A DNA stretch of 64,000 bases from Flavobacteriaceae bacterium (GCA_947457615.1 CANGWK010000015.1:1-64000), one strand, 5' to 3'. Positions 17,864-26,719 are shown, numbered from the stretch's first letter. Notes: a model not told the origin generated them from the sequence alone. A program made the numbers and translations.

Positions 17864-18742
17864 ATGAAAACAAAATTTCTAGTTGTATTATTATTAACAT
17901 TTATTTCAAATGTATTTGCTCAAACTGAAAAAGTTTCAGTTGGTATCTTACCCTTTTCTTATGTTAGTTCTTCTGCAGATTATCAAAATGTTATCTCAAT
18001 TCAAGAAGCAGTTATCAACTCTTTTGTTAAAACAAAGCGTTTTGCAATAGTAGATAGATCAAAAATGGACGCTTTAAAAAGCGAAAAAGAATTACAAAAA
18101 GGGGAAGATTTCATGGATGGATCCGTTGTAGAACAAGGTAAATCTCTTGGTGCTAAATTTTTAATTTCAGGTCATGTTGTTTCTGCCCAAGCTCAAGAAA
18201 TGAGAGCGGATGATGGTAAAGGAAATGTAGAAATTACCTACAAAGCAAAATTAGTTATCAGTTTAAAAGTTATTGATATTGAAACAGGTCAAGTTGTTAA
18301 TTCTGAAACAATTGAGCCAAAAGCAGGGAGTTCTTTAATGGGAATGATTGGAATGGGAGCTAGTTCACCTCAAGTAGCAATTGAAAAAGCAATGAAATCA
18401 ATTCAAGAGAAAATTGATGCATTTGTAAGTAATAATTTTCCAGTTGTTTTTTCTGTAGTAGAAATTCAAGAAAAAGATAGTAAAGGTGCAGCAACAACTA
18501 TATTAATTTCAGGAGGTTCAGCTTTTGGTTTGAAAAAAGGAACTAAATTAAAATTAGTTGAAATAGTTGAAGTGAAAGTTGGTAATACAACTAAACAAAG
18601 AAAAAAGGAAATAGGCGAAGTAAAAATAACAAAAGTTGAAGATGAGGAGTTTTCAATTTGCGAAGTAAGATCTGGTGGAGCTGATCTTTCTCCTAAGTTT
18701 GATGCAAAAGCAAACATTCAAGTTATAACTTTAACTGAGTAA
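17864..18742 (+). CDS. CsgG-family exported protein with FlgT-like C-terminal part
   Basis: The 292-aa protein has a signal peptide (about 1-20, ending VFAQ) but no lipobox cysteine. Residues about 22-190 match the CsgG-like fold: VGILPFSY start, RFAIVDRSKMDAL, LGAKFLISGHV and the ETGQVV motif. The C-terminal 90 residues form a beta domain (ISGGSAFGLKKGTKL onward) like the FlgT C-terminal domain. CsgG itself is the outer-membrane curli pore; homologues without csgA/B/E/F often belong to other envelope assemblies. It is the first of six exported proteins in tandem, with the next gene 2 bases after its stop. Confidence 0.85.
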   Translation: MKTKFLVVLLLTFISNVFAQTEKVSVGILPFSYVSSSADYQNVISIQEAVINSFVKTKRFAIVDRSKMDALKSEKELQKGEDFMDGSVVEQGKSLGAKFLISGHVVSAQAQEMRADDGKGNVEITYKAKLVISLKVIDIETGQVVNSETIEPKAGSSLMGMIGMGASSPQVAIEKAMKSIQEKIDAFVSNNFPVVFSVVEIQEKDSKGAATTILISGGSAFGLKKGTKLKLVEIVEVKVGNTTKQRKKEIGEVKITKVEDEEFSICEVRSGGADLSPKFDAKANIQVITLTE

Positions 18743-18744
18743 GC

Positions 18745-19206
18745 ATGTGTAAAAAAATCTTTTATATTTTATTTTGTTTGTATCTTTTTACTGGATGCGC
18801 AAAAAAAATCCAAGCCGAATACAGTGCTGAAGTTACATTACAATCTAATGATCATGATGGAACAATGACTGTAAGATGTTTTGGATATGGAAATAATAAT
18901 CAAACGGCAATTAGTAATGCTCAAAAAAATGCATTAAGTGTTCTTTTGTTTAAAGGATTACCAGGAAGTGAACTCAGAGTTCCACTAGTAGATAATGAAT
19001 ACGAATCAAAAAATTCTAATCCTACCTATTATAAAAATCTTTTCGAAAATGGTTATAGTAATACGTTTATTATGTCTTCGGATATTATTTCTCCGTTAGT
19101 AGATTATAACAACACTAAAAGATTGATAGTTAATATTAAAATTAATATTAATTCACTTAGAAGAGATTTAGAAACAAACAAAATAATTAGAAAATTCGGA
19201 TACTAA
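18745..19206 (+). CDS. Small lipoprotein, possibly LPP20/FlgT-N-like
   Basis: The 153-aa protein has a lipobox ending FTGC (Cys18). The segment VRCFGYGNNNQTAISNAQ followed by an alanine-rich helix resembles the LPP20/FlgT N-terminal fold, in which a basic-aromatic strand precedes a helix of the form A..A...A; this is a weak structural reading, not a firm family call. Genes with CsgG-like and LPP20-like products often occur together in envelope assembly clusters. Spacing to both neighbours is 2 bases, so it is cotranscribed with the CsgG-like gene. Confidence 0.7.
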   Translation: MCKKIFYILFCLYLFTGCAKKIQAEYSAEVTLQSNDHDGTMTVRCFGYGNNNQTAISNAQKNALSVLLFKGLPGSELRVPLVDNEYESKNSNPTYYKNLFENGYSNTFIMSSDIISPLVDYNNTKRLIVNIKININSLRRDLETNKIIRKFGY

Positions 19207-19208
19207 AA

Positions 19209-20117
19209 ATGAAAAATAAATTTATATATTGTATATTATTTGCTGTTATTTTTAATTTTTCTTACAGTCAAAATTCTGGCACAAATAGTGGAGGACAAGT
19301 AGTACAGGTTCAGCCTAAAGTAATTGTTATTCCTTATGCAAAGGAAAATGAAGATATTAAAACAATGTTACAAGACCAATCAAAAGGTTTTTATAGAAGA
19401 ACGGCAATTTCGGTGGTGAACAATGCTTTTAATTCAAGAGGGTTTACCACATATGGATTTGAAGCAGAACTTACTAAAGCACTAAATGCTAACCTATTTA
19501 ATTCTGGAACAAAAAGGAGTCAAAAAGAAATAATTGCTCAAAATTGTACAGCAGATATTTATGTGGAAACTGACTTAGAGGTTGTTCCGGGTGGAAATGG
19601 TACTGAAGTGCAATTAATTTTACGGGCTTATGAAACAGCAACAGGAAGAGCACTTTCAGACAAGCAATCAGCTAGTGGTAAATTTTATACCGATGACATT
19701 ACTAAACTTACCATTAAAGCTTTAGATAAAGTAAAAGAGGATTTCTTGAACGACATTCAAACTAAATTTACTGATATTGTAAATAATGGTAGATCAATTG
19801 AAATTTATTTCAATTTAGAGAAAAACTCTACAATGACTTATGATAAAGAAGTTGGGACAGACGGTGATTTGCTTTCAGAAGCAATAATGGATTGGATGAC
19901 TAAAAATTCTTTTAAAAATTATGCGAAAAAAAGAAATTCTACTAAATTAGAAGTTGTTTACAACGAGGTTAGAATTCCTTTAAAAGATCAAGCAACTGGA
20001 GATAATTATGATATTGAAATGTTTGGAAGATTGATTCGTAAATTTCTTAAAAACACTTTTCAAATAGAAGCTTCAGTCACTTATCCTCCAGGTCAAATAA
20101 TGGTTACATTAAAATAA
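19209..20117 (+). CDS. DUF6175 family exported protein
   Basis: The 302-aa protein has a signal peptide ending YSQN. The opening of the mature part, VIVIPYAKENEDIKTML, and the repeated region on AFNSRGFTTYGFEAEL fit the Bacteroidota family DUF6175, which has no known activity. The fold seems related to the CsgG/TolB-N-like alpha-beta domain: it contains the IAQNCTADIYVETDL segment, parallel to LGAKFLISGHV in the CsgG-like gene. It is the third gene of the operon. A role in the same envelope assembly is inferred from context only. Confidence 0.75.
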   Translation: MKNKFIYCILFAVIFNFSYSQNSGTNSGGQVVQVQPKVIVIPYAKENEDIKTMLQDQSKGFYRRTAISVVNNAFNSRGFTTYGFEAELTKALNANLFNSGTKRSQKEIIAQNCTADIYVETDLEVVPGGNGTEVQLILRAYETATGRALSDKQSASGKFYTDDITKLTIKALDKVKEDFLNDIQTKFTDIVNNGRSIEIYFNLEKNSTMTYDKEVGTDGDLLSEAIMDWMTKNSFKNYAKKRNSTKLEVVYNEVRIPLKDQATGDNYDIEMFGRLIRKFLKNTFQIEASVTYPPGQIMVTLK

Positions 20118-20123
20118 AAAAAA

Positions 20124-21065
20124 ATGAAAAAAATAATTTATTTAATAGTTTTGTTTTCTGTTTTGAATACTTTCAGTCAAAACTCTAATGATATTGGTAA
20201 AATATCATTGTCAATTGTAATGCCAGAAAATTTAGAAGATTTAGACGATTCTAATCTTTCTAATCTTGAAACTAAAATTTTAGAAATAGTTAACAAAACT
20301 GGATTAAGTGGTACTGGCTATAATAACAATTTTGTCATTTATCCCAAATTTACAATTTACAACACAAAAATTTCTAAAGGAATGCAAAACATTACTTTTA
20401 TTGATTGTGAATTAAGTTTATTTATTAAACAAGTAGATAATAATATGGTTTTTTCTTCAATTTCTAAAAAGCTTAATGGTAATGGACTAAGTAAACAAGA
20501 AGCAATTTCAAATGCAATTGATACTTTAGACTCGACTGAAGAAGCTTTTTCTAAATTTATTGAAAAAGGTAAATCAAGGATAATACAATACTATGAGTCT
20601 AAATGTGCTGATTTAATAGTACAAGCAGATGGTCTGGCTAAAAGACAAAGTTATGAAGAGGCAATCACACTTCTTTTGTCTGTTCCATCTGAAGTAAGTT
20701 GTTTTTCTAAAGTCCAAAGCAAGACTATTGAAATTTATAAGAGTTATCAATCGTATCGTTGTGGTGGTTTACTTCAACAAGCTCAATCGGATGCTGCTCA
20801 AAATGATTTTAGTAGTTCTTTAAGTTCTTTAAGTCAAATAGATCCTTCTTCTAAATGTGGTCCAGAAGCAAAAGCATTAATGGCGAAAATAGAAGGTAAA
20901 ATAGACGCAGCTAACAGACAACAATTTCAAGCTGCAATGATGGTTTATAAAGATGCAGTTCAATTGGAAAAACAAAGAATAAATGCAGTAAGAGACATTG
21001 CTGTTGAATATGCAAGAAATCAACCAAAACCAGTTACAAATAACTATTTAATTTTAATTAGATAA
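20124..21065 (+). CDS. Exported protein of the CsgG-like operon, unknown
   Basis: The 313-aa protein has a signal peptide ending TFSQN. Its N-terminal half (residues about 20-150) is an alpha-beta domain with ISLSIVMPEN; the C-terminal half is helical and cysteine-containing (Cys near residues 157, 189, 213 and 250) and looks like two TPR-type hairpins around YEEAITLLLSVPS and NDFSSSLSSLSQI. I do not know a family name. It lies 6 bases after the DUF6175 gene. The helical repeats suggest a scaffold or interaction role. Confidence 0.7.
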   Translation: MKKIIYLIVLFSVLNTFSQNSNDIGKISLSIVMPENLEDLDDSNLSNLETKILEIVNKTGLSGTGYNNNFVIYPKFTIYNTKISKGMQNITFIDCELSLFIKQVDNNMVFSSISKKLNGNGLSKQEAISNAIDTLDSTEEAFSKFIEKGKSRIIQYYESKCADLIVQADGLAKRQSYEEAITLLLSVPSEVSCFSKVQSKTIEIYKSYQSYRCGGLLQQAQSDAAQNDFSSSLSSLSQIDPSSKCGPEAKALMAKIEGKIDAANRQQFQAAMMVYKDAVQLEKQRINAVRDIAVEYARNQPKPVTNNYLILIR

Positions 21066-21081
21066 ATAATCTATAAAAATT

Positions 21082-21603
21082 ATGAAAAATAATAATTTTA
21101 AATGTAAATTTCGAATATTGATTATTTGCATTGGTTTATTGCTTTTTTTTCAGAAAGGTTATTCTCAATCAGTTATTATGACTGATAAAGATAATTTAAT
21201 TTCTGCACTTAATAAAAAAACTTTTATAGTATCAAATTATGGTGAAATTAAATTTATTTTTGACAAATTTGATAAAGATTTCTTATCGTTTTCTTTTAAT
21301 GTTGAATATACAATTTATGGAGGAAAAAAGAATAAGACGTATGATTTACACACCTCTTTTCCGTTAACATATGGAGGTTTTTATATGCCAGACTTTTTTA
21401 AAGATATGATTATTTCTCAAGATGTTGCAATGAAAACATTGAGATCCGATTTCCCTACACGATTTCAATTACTTCAAAATGGTGAATTGTATTTTTTAGA
21501 AAAATACAGTTCCTACAATTTTGAAAATTATTATGATCAAACAATTAAGAAAGGTGAGATTATGTCTCTTAAACAAAAATGGATTTTATGCAAACAAAAA
21601 TAA
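21082..21603 (+). CDS. Exported protein of the CsgG-like operon, unknown
   Basis: The 173-aa protein has an N-terminal signal (hydrophobic about residues 11-23, ending GYSQ). The mature part is a small mixed domain rich in Phe, Tyr and Lys with no recognised motif. It follows the previous gene by 16 bases, and its 3' end overlaps the next gene by 25 bases. Confidence 0.65.
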   Translation: MKNNNFKCKFRILIICIGLLLFFQKGYSQSVIMTDKDNLISALNKKTFIVSNYGEIKFIFDKFDKDFLSFSFNVEYTIYGGKKNKTYDLHTSFPLTYGGFYMPDFFKDMIISQDVAMKTLRSDFPTRFQLLQNGELYFLEKYSSYNFENYYDQTIKKGEIMSLKQKWILCKQK

Positions 21604-22052
21604 GTACTAGCAATTTTTTTTTATTTATATTTTTATTTGTATTTGTAACATCTGCTTCAAGTCAAAATATTAATTTGGCTTCAGACGAAACTGAAATTAA
21701 TTCAAATAACAATAATATAAAAAGCACTATTAAATCTTCAATGTCGGTAAACGACAAAAAGTATTGCGTTACTAACTATAAAGGTAAGTATGAAATTTCC
21801 TTGTTAGATGATGGATCTCACAAAGGTTTTTTTAAACTTTATGACAGTAATGGGAGTCTTATTAAAACAACACAAGGAGAATGGATGTTAAGAGATGAAG
21901 GAGTATATGGTTCAGCCTATATATTAACTTTTGAATTTACTGGCATTAATTCAAATTTACCTTCTATGAAGTTCACTTGTCAATATAATGGTTCTGGTCA
22001 GCTTCAAGCATTAATAGATAGTCAAGGAAGGACCTGGGATATGTGTAGGTAA
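21579..22052 (+). CDS. Exported protein, last gene of the CsgG-like operon
   Basis: The 157-aa protein has a signal peptide ending SASSQN. The ATG at 21588 is an equally good start and gives a more typical signal sequence. The mature domain is a small beta sheet, with KYEISLLDDGSHKGFFKLYD and a lipocalin-like alternation of strands, but I cannot name a family. The overlap with the preceding gene implies coupled translation. A terminator follows 43 bases after the stop, which ends the operon. Confidence 0.65.
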   Translation: MDFMQTKISTSNFFLFIFLFVFVTSASSQNINLASDETEINSNNNNIKSTIKSSMSVNDKKYCVTNYKGKYEISLLDDGSHKGFFKLYDSNGSLIKTTQGEWMLRDEGVYGSAYILTFEFTGINSNLPSMKFTCQYNGSGQLQALIDSQGRTWDMCR

Positions 22053-22094
22053 CCTATATTGTTAAATAAAGTAAATTGAATAATCCGAAAATTT

Positions 22095-22126
22095 AAACCA
22101 CAGACGCAATTCTGTGGTTTTTTTTG
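22095..22126 (+). terminator. Intrinsic terminator of the CsgG-like operon
   Basis: Arms AAACCACAGA (22095-22104) and TCTGTGGTTT (22111-22120) are followed by a T run. The T run overlaps the -33 box of the next promoter. The same ten-base arms recur in the terminator at 57387-57415. Confidence 0.85.
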
Positions 22127-22150
22127 TTCTCAATTGGTTTGCTATCTTTG
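22123..22150 (+). promoter_or_regulatory. Promoter of the SDR epimerase gene
   Basis: A -33 TTTG at 22123-22126 and a -7 TATCTTTG at 22143-22150 are 16 bases apart. The promoter starts inside the T run of the preceding terminator. Confidence 0.6.
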
Positions 22151-22206
22151 GACTATATTTTTAATTAAAATAAAAGCATACTAATTTTTTACATCCATTG
22201 GATACC

Positions 22207-23109
22207 ATGAAAATACTAATTACAGGCGCAACCGGATTGATAGGTCAGGAATTAACCAGTTTACTTTTGCAAGACAATCATATAGTTCATTATTTAACGA
22301 CTTCACCAATAAAAAAAGATACTAGAGATAACTACTTTGGTTTTCATTGGGATATAGAAAACAATCAAATTGATGCAAATTGTCTTGAAGGTGTTGATGT
22401 GATTGTACATCTTGCTGGCGCTTCAATTGCTAAAAAATGGACTAAGTCCTATAAAGTAGAGCTTTTGGAAAGTAGAACGCATTCGGCTGATTTATTATTT
22501 GAATTATTAAAAAGCCAACCCAATCAGGTGAAACACTTTATCTCTGCTTCTGGTACTGCAATTTACCCAGATAACAGTACTGCAATTTACGATGAAACTT
22601 CTCAGGAAAAGGATGCAAGCTTTCTTGGGGATTTAGTTGTAAAGTGGGAAAATAGTGCCGACCAATTTAAATCGCTAAACCTAAAAATCACTAAAGTTAG
22701 AACAGGAATTGTTTTTTCTAACAAAGGAGGAGCACTATTAGAAATGGTTCGACCAATAAAAATGTTTGTAGGATCAGGTTTTGGCTCTGGCAAACAATTA
22801 CAATCGTGGATCCATTTGAAAGATGTTGCTAATTTATATTACTTTATTATTAAAAACCACTCCGAAGGAATTATTAATGCGGTGAGCCCTAATCCGATAT
22901 CGAATCAAGAATTAACTAAAGCAATTGCGAATCAATTACATCGCCCTTTGTTTTTGCCAAATATTCCGCGTTGGTTTATGAAATTGATTTTGGGAGAGAT
23001 GCATATTCTTTTGTTTAACAATAAAAATATCATTCCAAAAAGAGCAGTTGATTTAGGATTTCAATTTCGATTTCCAACAGCAAAAACGGCTTTGGAAGAT
23101 CTTTATTAA
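22207..23109 (+). CDS. TIGR01777-family NAD(P)-dependent epimerase (SDR39U1-like)
   Basis: This extended short-chain dehydrogenase-like protein has the Rossmann dinucleotide loop GATGLIG at residues 6-12, a VDVIVHLAGASI motif, and the C-terminal DUF1731-type segment found in SDR39U1/YfcH proteins. I start at the ATG at 22207 (MKILITG) because a TTG 9 bases upstream is a weaker start; the protein is then 300 aa. The substrate is not known for the family. It converges on the rhlE gene 14 bases away. Confidence 0.88.
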   Translation: MKILITGATGLIGQELTSLLLQDNHIVHYLTTSPIKKDTRDNYFGFHWDIENNQIDANCLEGVDVIVHLAGASIAKKWTKSYKVELLESRTHSADLLFELLKSQPNQVKHFISASGTAIYPDNSTAIYDETSQEKDASFLGDLVVKWENSADQFKSLNLKITKVRTGIVFSNKGGALLEMVRPIKMFVGSGFGSGKQLQSWIHLKDVANLYYFIIKNHSEGIINAVSPNPISNQELTKAIANQLHRPLFLPNIPRWFMKLILGEMHILLFNNKNIIPKRAVDLGFQFRFPTAKTALEDLY

Positions 23110-23111
23110 AC

Positions 23112-23141
23112 AAAAAACGTTGGTTAGTACCAACGTTTTTT
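23112..23141. terminator. Shared bidirectional terminator, one arm inside the helicase gene
   Basis: A 13-bp perfect stem with a 4-base loop, A-rich on the left and T-rich on the right, serves both convergent genes. It covers the stop codon and last codons of the minus-strand helicase gene (stop at 23124-23126). Confidence 0.8.
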
Positions 23142-24374
23142 GTTTTGTTTAGATGCTTCTGATTTTCTAGAATTGGGAGTTTCTGCTTTTTTCTTATTTC
23201 TTAAATCGGGTTTAGCATCCGGATTTTCAGGAACATCTGTATAAGGATACGGATGGTCTTTTTCTACTTTCACACTAATTTTAATAAGTTTTTCAATGTC
23301 TTTCCAATAAGGTATTTCGTCTTTTGCGCAGAATGAAATTGCCAATCCGCTGTTTCCAGCACGACCGGTTCTTCCTATCCTGTGTACATAAGTTTCGGAA
23401 ATATTAGGGATGTCAAAATTTATTACAAAGGGTAGGCTTTCAATATCAATTCCTCTTGCAGCAATGTCGGTCGCTACAAGTACCGAGATTTCTTTGTTTT
23501 TAAAAGCTTCTAAAACACGTTGTCTAGCATTTTGAGATTTATCCCCGTGGATAGCTTCAGCAGTAACGTTGTTCTTTTTTAATGCTTTAACCACGTTGTC
23601 TGCTCCGTGCTTGGTTCTTGAAAAAACTAAAACATTATTAATTTTATCGTTGCGGATGATGTGATAAAGCAGTTTTCGTTTGTCTTCTTTTCCTACAAAA
23701 TATACTTTCTGATTTACTGTTTCCGCAGTGGAAGAAACTGGAGTAACTGATACATATTTTGGTTTGGTTAAAAAAGTATCGGCAAGTTCGCGAATTGCCA
23801 TTGGCATTGTAGCGGAGAATAATAAGGTTTGGCGATTGTCTGGCGTAAGTTTAACAATTTTTTTTACATCGTTAATAAAGCCCATATCCAGCATTTGATC
23901 GGCTTCGTCAAGAACTAGAAAATGAAGGTGGTCTAAATCGATAAATCCTTGTTTATGAAGATCTAAAAGTCTTCCTGGAGTAGCAATTAGAATGTCAATT
24001 CCTTTTTTTAATTGGTCTACTTGAGGCACTTGACTAACTCCCCCAAAAATCACCATAGATCGAATGTTGGTGTACTTGCCATAGGTATTAAAGCTCTCAT
24101 CAATTTGAATTGCTAATTCCCGAGTAGGGGTAACCACCAAAGTTCTAATATTTTTTTTCTTGGCAGAAGAACCTACCATGCGGTGTAAATAATTGATTAT
24201 AGGAATTGCAAAAGCAGCGGTTTTGCCAGTACCAGTTTGGGCACAGCCTACTAAATCAGTTCCTTCAAGAATGATTGGAATAGCCTGTTGCTGGATAGGT
24301 GTTGGAGTAGTGTAACCTTCTTCTGCTAAAGCTAGTTGTATGTTTTTTAATAAATTTAAATCGTTGAATGTCAT
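23124..24374 (-). CDS. DEAD-box ATP-dependent RNA helicase, RhlE type
   Basis: The 416-aa protein has both RecA domains: Q motif (TPTPIQQQAI), Walker A AQTGTGKT, PTRELAIQ, the DEAD box as LDEADQMLDMGF, SATMP, and HRIGRTGRAG. A short basic tail (KKKAETPNSRKSEASKQNKK) is typical of RhlE-like cold-adaptation helicases. I choose the start at 24374 (MTFNDLN); an in-frame ATG 27 bases upstream lies within about 8 bases of the -7 promoter element and so is unlikely to be transcribed with a ribosome site. Confidence 0.92.
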   Translation of the reverse strand: MTFNDLNLLKNIQLALAEEGYTTPTPIQQQAIPIILEGTDLVGCAQTGTGKTAAFAIPIINYLHRMVGSSAKKKNIRTLVVTPTRELAIQIDESFNTYGKYTNIRSMVIFGGVSQVPQVDQLKKGIDILIATPGRLLDLHKQGFIDLDHLHFLVLDEADQMLDMGFINDVKKIVKLTPDNRQTLLFSATMPMAIRELADTFLTKPKYVSVTPVSSTAETVNQKVYFVGKEDKRKLLYHIIRNDKINNVLVFSRTKHGADNVVKALKKNNVTAEAIHGDKSQNARQRVLEAFKNKEISVLVATDIAARGIDIESLPFVINFDIPNISETYVHRIGRTGRAGNSGLAISFCAKDEIPYWKDIEKLIKISVKVEKDHPYPYTDVPENPDAKPDLRNKKKAETPNSRKSEASKQNKKRWY

Positions 24375-24408
24375 AATTATAATCTTCTTGAACTGTTTCA
24401 AGGAGTTG

Positions 24409-24416
24409 CAAAGATA
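24409..24416 (-). promoter_or_regulatory. -7 promoter element of the RhlE-type helicase
   Basis: On the minus strand this reads TATCTTTG, a match to TAnnTTTG, 35 bases before the chosen ATG. Confidence 0.55.
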
Positions 24417-24617
24417 GGTTATATTTATTTAAGCATTTTCTTATGAAAAATTAATTTCACAATACAAATTACCTGTCTAGCCCTGACAGACGTGGAATTC
24501 CTGACATTGCGATAAATCATTATTTCATAATGAGATAAGTTCTTGCCTCGCAATGACAGATTGCAACAAATGGCAGGAATTACGGGAGCTAAAATGCCAA
24601 TTGTTTCGCTGCAAATA

Positions 24618-25661
24618 TTAAACGATGTAAGTTTCCGTTTTGGCTTTGATGAAGTCGGTAACTAGGTAGCCAATTAATTTACCTACTAAGTGGTTATTTT
24701 TATCATTGTCTAAACTTGGTGCTCCTTCGCAAATGTGTAGGTAAGCGGCATTGGAATGGTTGCCAAAAAAATAAATAAATTGTCTTAATTCTTCTACCGA
24801 AAATCCGCTAAGAGTCATCGCGCTGCAAGGTATATTTGGGATGGAGTCGAGGTCAATCTCTAGGCCATAGAAGTCGTTTTTTATAAAATCCAGAGCCAAC
24901 TGCATTTCCATTGAAAAGTTTTTTGTTTTTTTAATTTTCATACAATCGTAAGTATTGTATAAAACACGGTCTTTTATGGTTTTGAGTTTGTCTAAAACAC
25001 TTTTGGAAGTGTAACTGTGGTGCAGTCCAAAAATGAAATATTTTTTCAGGAAGCCTTCTTCATAGGCGTAAGAAAACCCGTTACCACTGTGACGTCCTTC
25101 TAGAATTCGGAAATCGGAATGGGCATCAAAGTTGATAGCATTAATGGGTTTTCCTTTTCCAAGGGCGGTTCCTTTTATGTTTCCATAGGCGTTGTTGTGT
25201 CCACCGCCAATTACGATTGGTGTTTTTCCAGCTTTAACAATTGTGGCAATGATATGAGAAACATCTTTATCGATAATAGAAACCAAATCATACATTTTTT
25301 TGCGATCTTCTGTAATATTAAAATCAAGATTCTCTATGGCTTTCATTTCTTGTGTTGCATCTAGGGCCCCTAGTACAATAATTTGTGATCCTTTGCAAAA
25401 GCGATTGTGCTGTATATTTGCAATACTTTGAATGGCACTTTCCCAAGCCGAATTTGCTCCAGGACGACCATAATTAGCACGGATCCCGATATCTTCAGGG
25501 ATTCCGAAAAGTACAAATTGGGACTCACATTCTTCAAGAAAAGCGCTAATTTGTTGCTCTTTGGGTATGGTAATCATTTTTTCTCCAAACTTCACTTCGC
25601 CACTCCTGTGGTTCGTAATTTTAGCTAGATCGGAAGCAGTAAAACGAATAAGTTTTTCCAT
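24618..25661 (-). CDS. hutG: Formimidoylglutamase (arginase/ureohydrolase family)
   Basis: The 347-aa enzyme belongs to the Mn-dependent ureohydrolases. Metal-binding motifs are present in order: GGGHNNAYG, DAHSDFR, and LEIDLDSIPN. In histidine breakdown it hydrolyses N-formimidoyl-glutamate to glutamate and formamide. The assignment to hutG over arginase or agmatinase rests on length, the N-terminal extension and the nearby hutI gene on the same strand. A separate promoter lies upstream. hutH and hutU are not in the window. Confidence 0.82.
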   Translation of the reverse strand: MEKLIRFTASDLAKITNHRSGEVKFGEKMITIPKEQQISAFLEECESQFVLFGIPEDIGIRANYGRPGANSAWESAIQSIANIQHNRFCKGSQIIVLGALDATQEMKAIENLDFNITEDRKKMYDLVSIIDKDVSHIIATIVKAGKTPIVIGGGHNNAYGNIKGTALGKGKPINAINFDAHSDFRILEGRHSGNGFSYAYEEGFLKKYFIFGLHHSYTSKSVLDKLKTIKDRVLYNTYDCMKIKKTKNFSMEMQLALDFIKNDFYGLEIDLDSIPNIPCSAMTLSGFSVEELRQFIYFFGNHSNAAYLHICEGAPSLDNDKNNHLVGKLIGYLVTDFIKAKTETYIV

Positions 25662-25696
25662 AACATTAATCTTTGTGGTATAAAAATAAAATTATA

Positions 25697-25704
25697 CAAA
25701 TTTA
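25697..25704 (-). promoter_or_regulatory. -7 promoter element of hutG
   Basis: Minus-strand TAAATTTG, 36 bases before the hutG ATG. It lies back to back with the plus-strand element at 25726. Confidence 0.5.
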
Positions 25705-25725
25705 CGTTATACAATTAAATATTAT

Positions 25726-25733
25726 TAAATTTG
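25726..25733 (+). promoter_or_regulatory. -7 promoter element of the coiled-coil gene
   Basis: TAAATTTG followed by C, 20 bases before the ATG at 25754; it also argues against any start upstream of 25733. Confidence 0.55.
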
Positions 25734-25753
25734 CGCAACTAAATAATTTTAAA

Positions 25754-26638
25754 ATGGAAAATTCTAAAAGTAATACGTCGTTAAAAATAATGGTTTTGGT
25801 TTTATTAATGCTATTATTAGGTAGTGTTTTTTATATTTTCAAATTAAAAAATGAGACTACAACTCTAACTACAGAAGTAAGTTCGGTTAAAACAGAAAAA
25901 GAAAATGTAATGAAAGACTTACAAAATCTTAAAGATACTTATGATGCTGCGATTGCTGAAAATACTTCTATGTCGGATGAATTGATTGCCGAAAGACAAA
26001 AAGTGGTTGGTTTAATGGCACAGCTTGAAAAATCAAAAGGCGATGCTTCCTCTTTAGCAAAATACAAACAACAATTTTTAGATCTTCAAACTAAAATGAA
26101 AGGATTGATGCAACAAGTTGATGTTTTGAAAAAAGAAAATCAAGTGCTTACAACTAATTTAGATAGTACAAAAGTAGTTTTATCTGACTCTAAAAATTAT
26201 AATCAAGTATTAGTTGGTCAAAATGAAGAGCTTTCTAAAACTGTAGAGAAAGGATCTAAACTATCCTTATTAAATTTAAAAACTGCTACTTTTAAACTAA
26301 GAAGTTCTGGTAAACAAATTGAAACGGATAAAGCAAGTAGAGTGGATATGCTTAAAATTAGTTTTACAATTGCAGAAAACAGTATTGCTAAATCTGGTGA
26401 TAAAACATATTATGTTCAAGTTATTGATAGTAAAAGCAATGTATTAGGAGATAAAGTAACTACTAATTTTGGTGATAAATCGCTTACGTATAGTTTTACT
26501 TCGGCAGTAAAATATGAAAATAAAACTGTTGATGTTTCTAAAGAGTTAAAAGGTAAAGATTTTGCAAGTGGCACCTATTTTGTAAATGTATTTGATAAAA
26601 GTGAATTGGTTTCTAAATCTACTTTCACATTGAGATAA
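25754..26638 (+). CDS. Membrane-anchored coiled-coil protein
   Basis: The 294-aa protein has one N-terminal membrane segment (about residues 10-30, KIMVLVLLMLLLGSVFYIF), then a long coiled coil (about 35-165) with heptad-like Glu/Lys/Leu spacing, and a compact beta domain (about 175-294) ending in a segment that reads like a secreted Ig-like fold. The topology suggests an inner-membrane anchor with the C-terminal domain in the periplasm. It sits between hutG and hutI in the opposite direction with its own promoter and terminator. Conserved in my reading of flavobacterial genomes, function unknown. Confidence 0.75.
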   Translation: MENSKSNTSLKIMVLVLLMLLLGSVFYIFKLKNETTTLTTEVSSVKTEKENVMKDLQNLKDTYDAAIAENTSMSDELIAERQKVVGLMAQLEKSKGDASSLAKYKQQFLDLQTKMKGLMQQVDVLKKENQVLTTNLDSTKVVLSDSKNYNQVLVGQNEELSKTVEKGSKLSLLNLKTATFKLRSSGKQIETDKASRVDMLKISFTIAENSIAKSGDKTYYVQVIDSKSNVLGDKVTTNFGDKSLTYSFTSAVKYENKTVDVSKELKGKDFASGTYFVNVFDKSELVSKSTFTLR

Positions 26639-26659
26639 GCAATAAGCACAATTAAAAAC

Positions 26660-26702
26660 ACCGCTAATTCACAAATTAATAATGTGAATTAGCGGTTTTT
26701 TT
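26660..26702. terminator. Intrinsic terminator after the coiled-coil gene
   Basis: A 13-bp perfect stem (26660-26672 with 26684-26696) and an 11-base loop are followed by seven T. It separates the coiled-coil gene from the convergent hutI and could serve both. Confidence 0.85.
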
Positions 26703-26719
26703 ATGAATTTGTAAAATTA

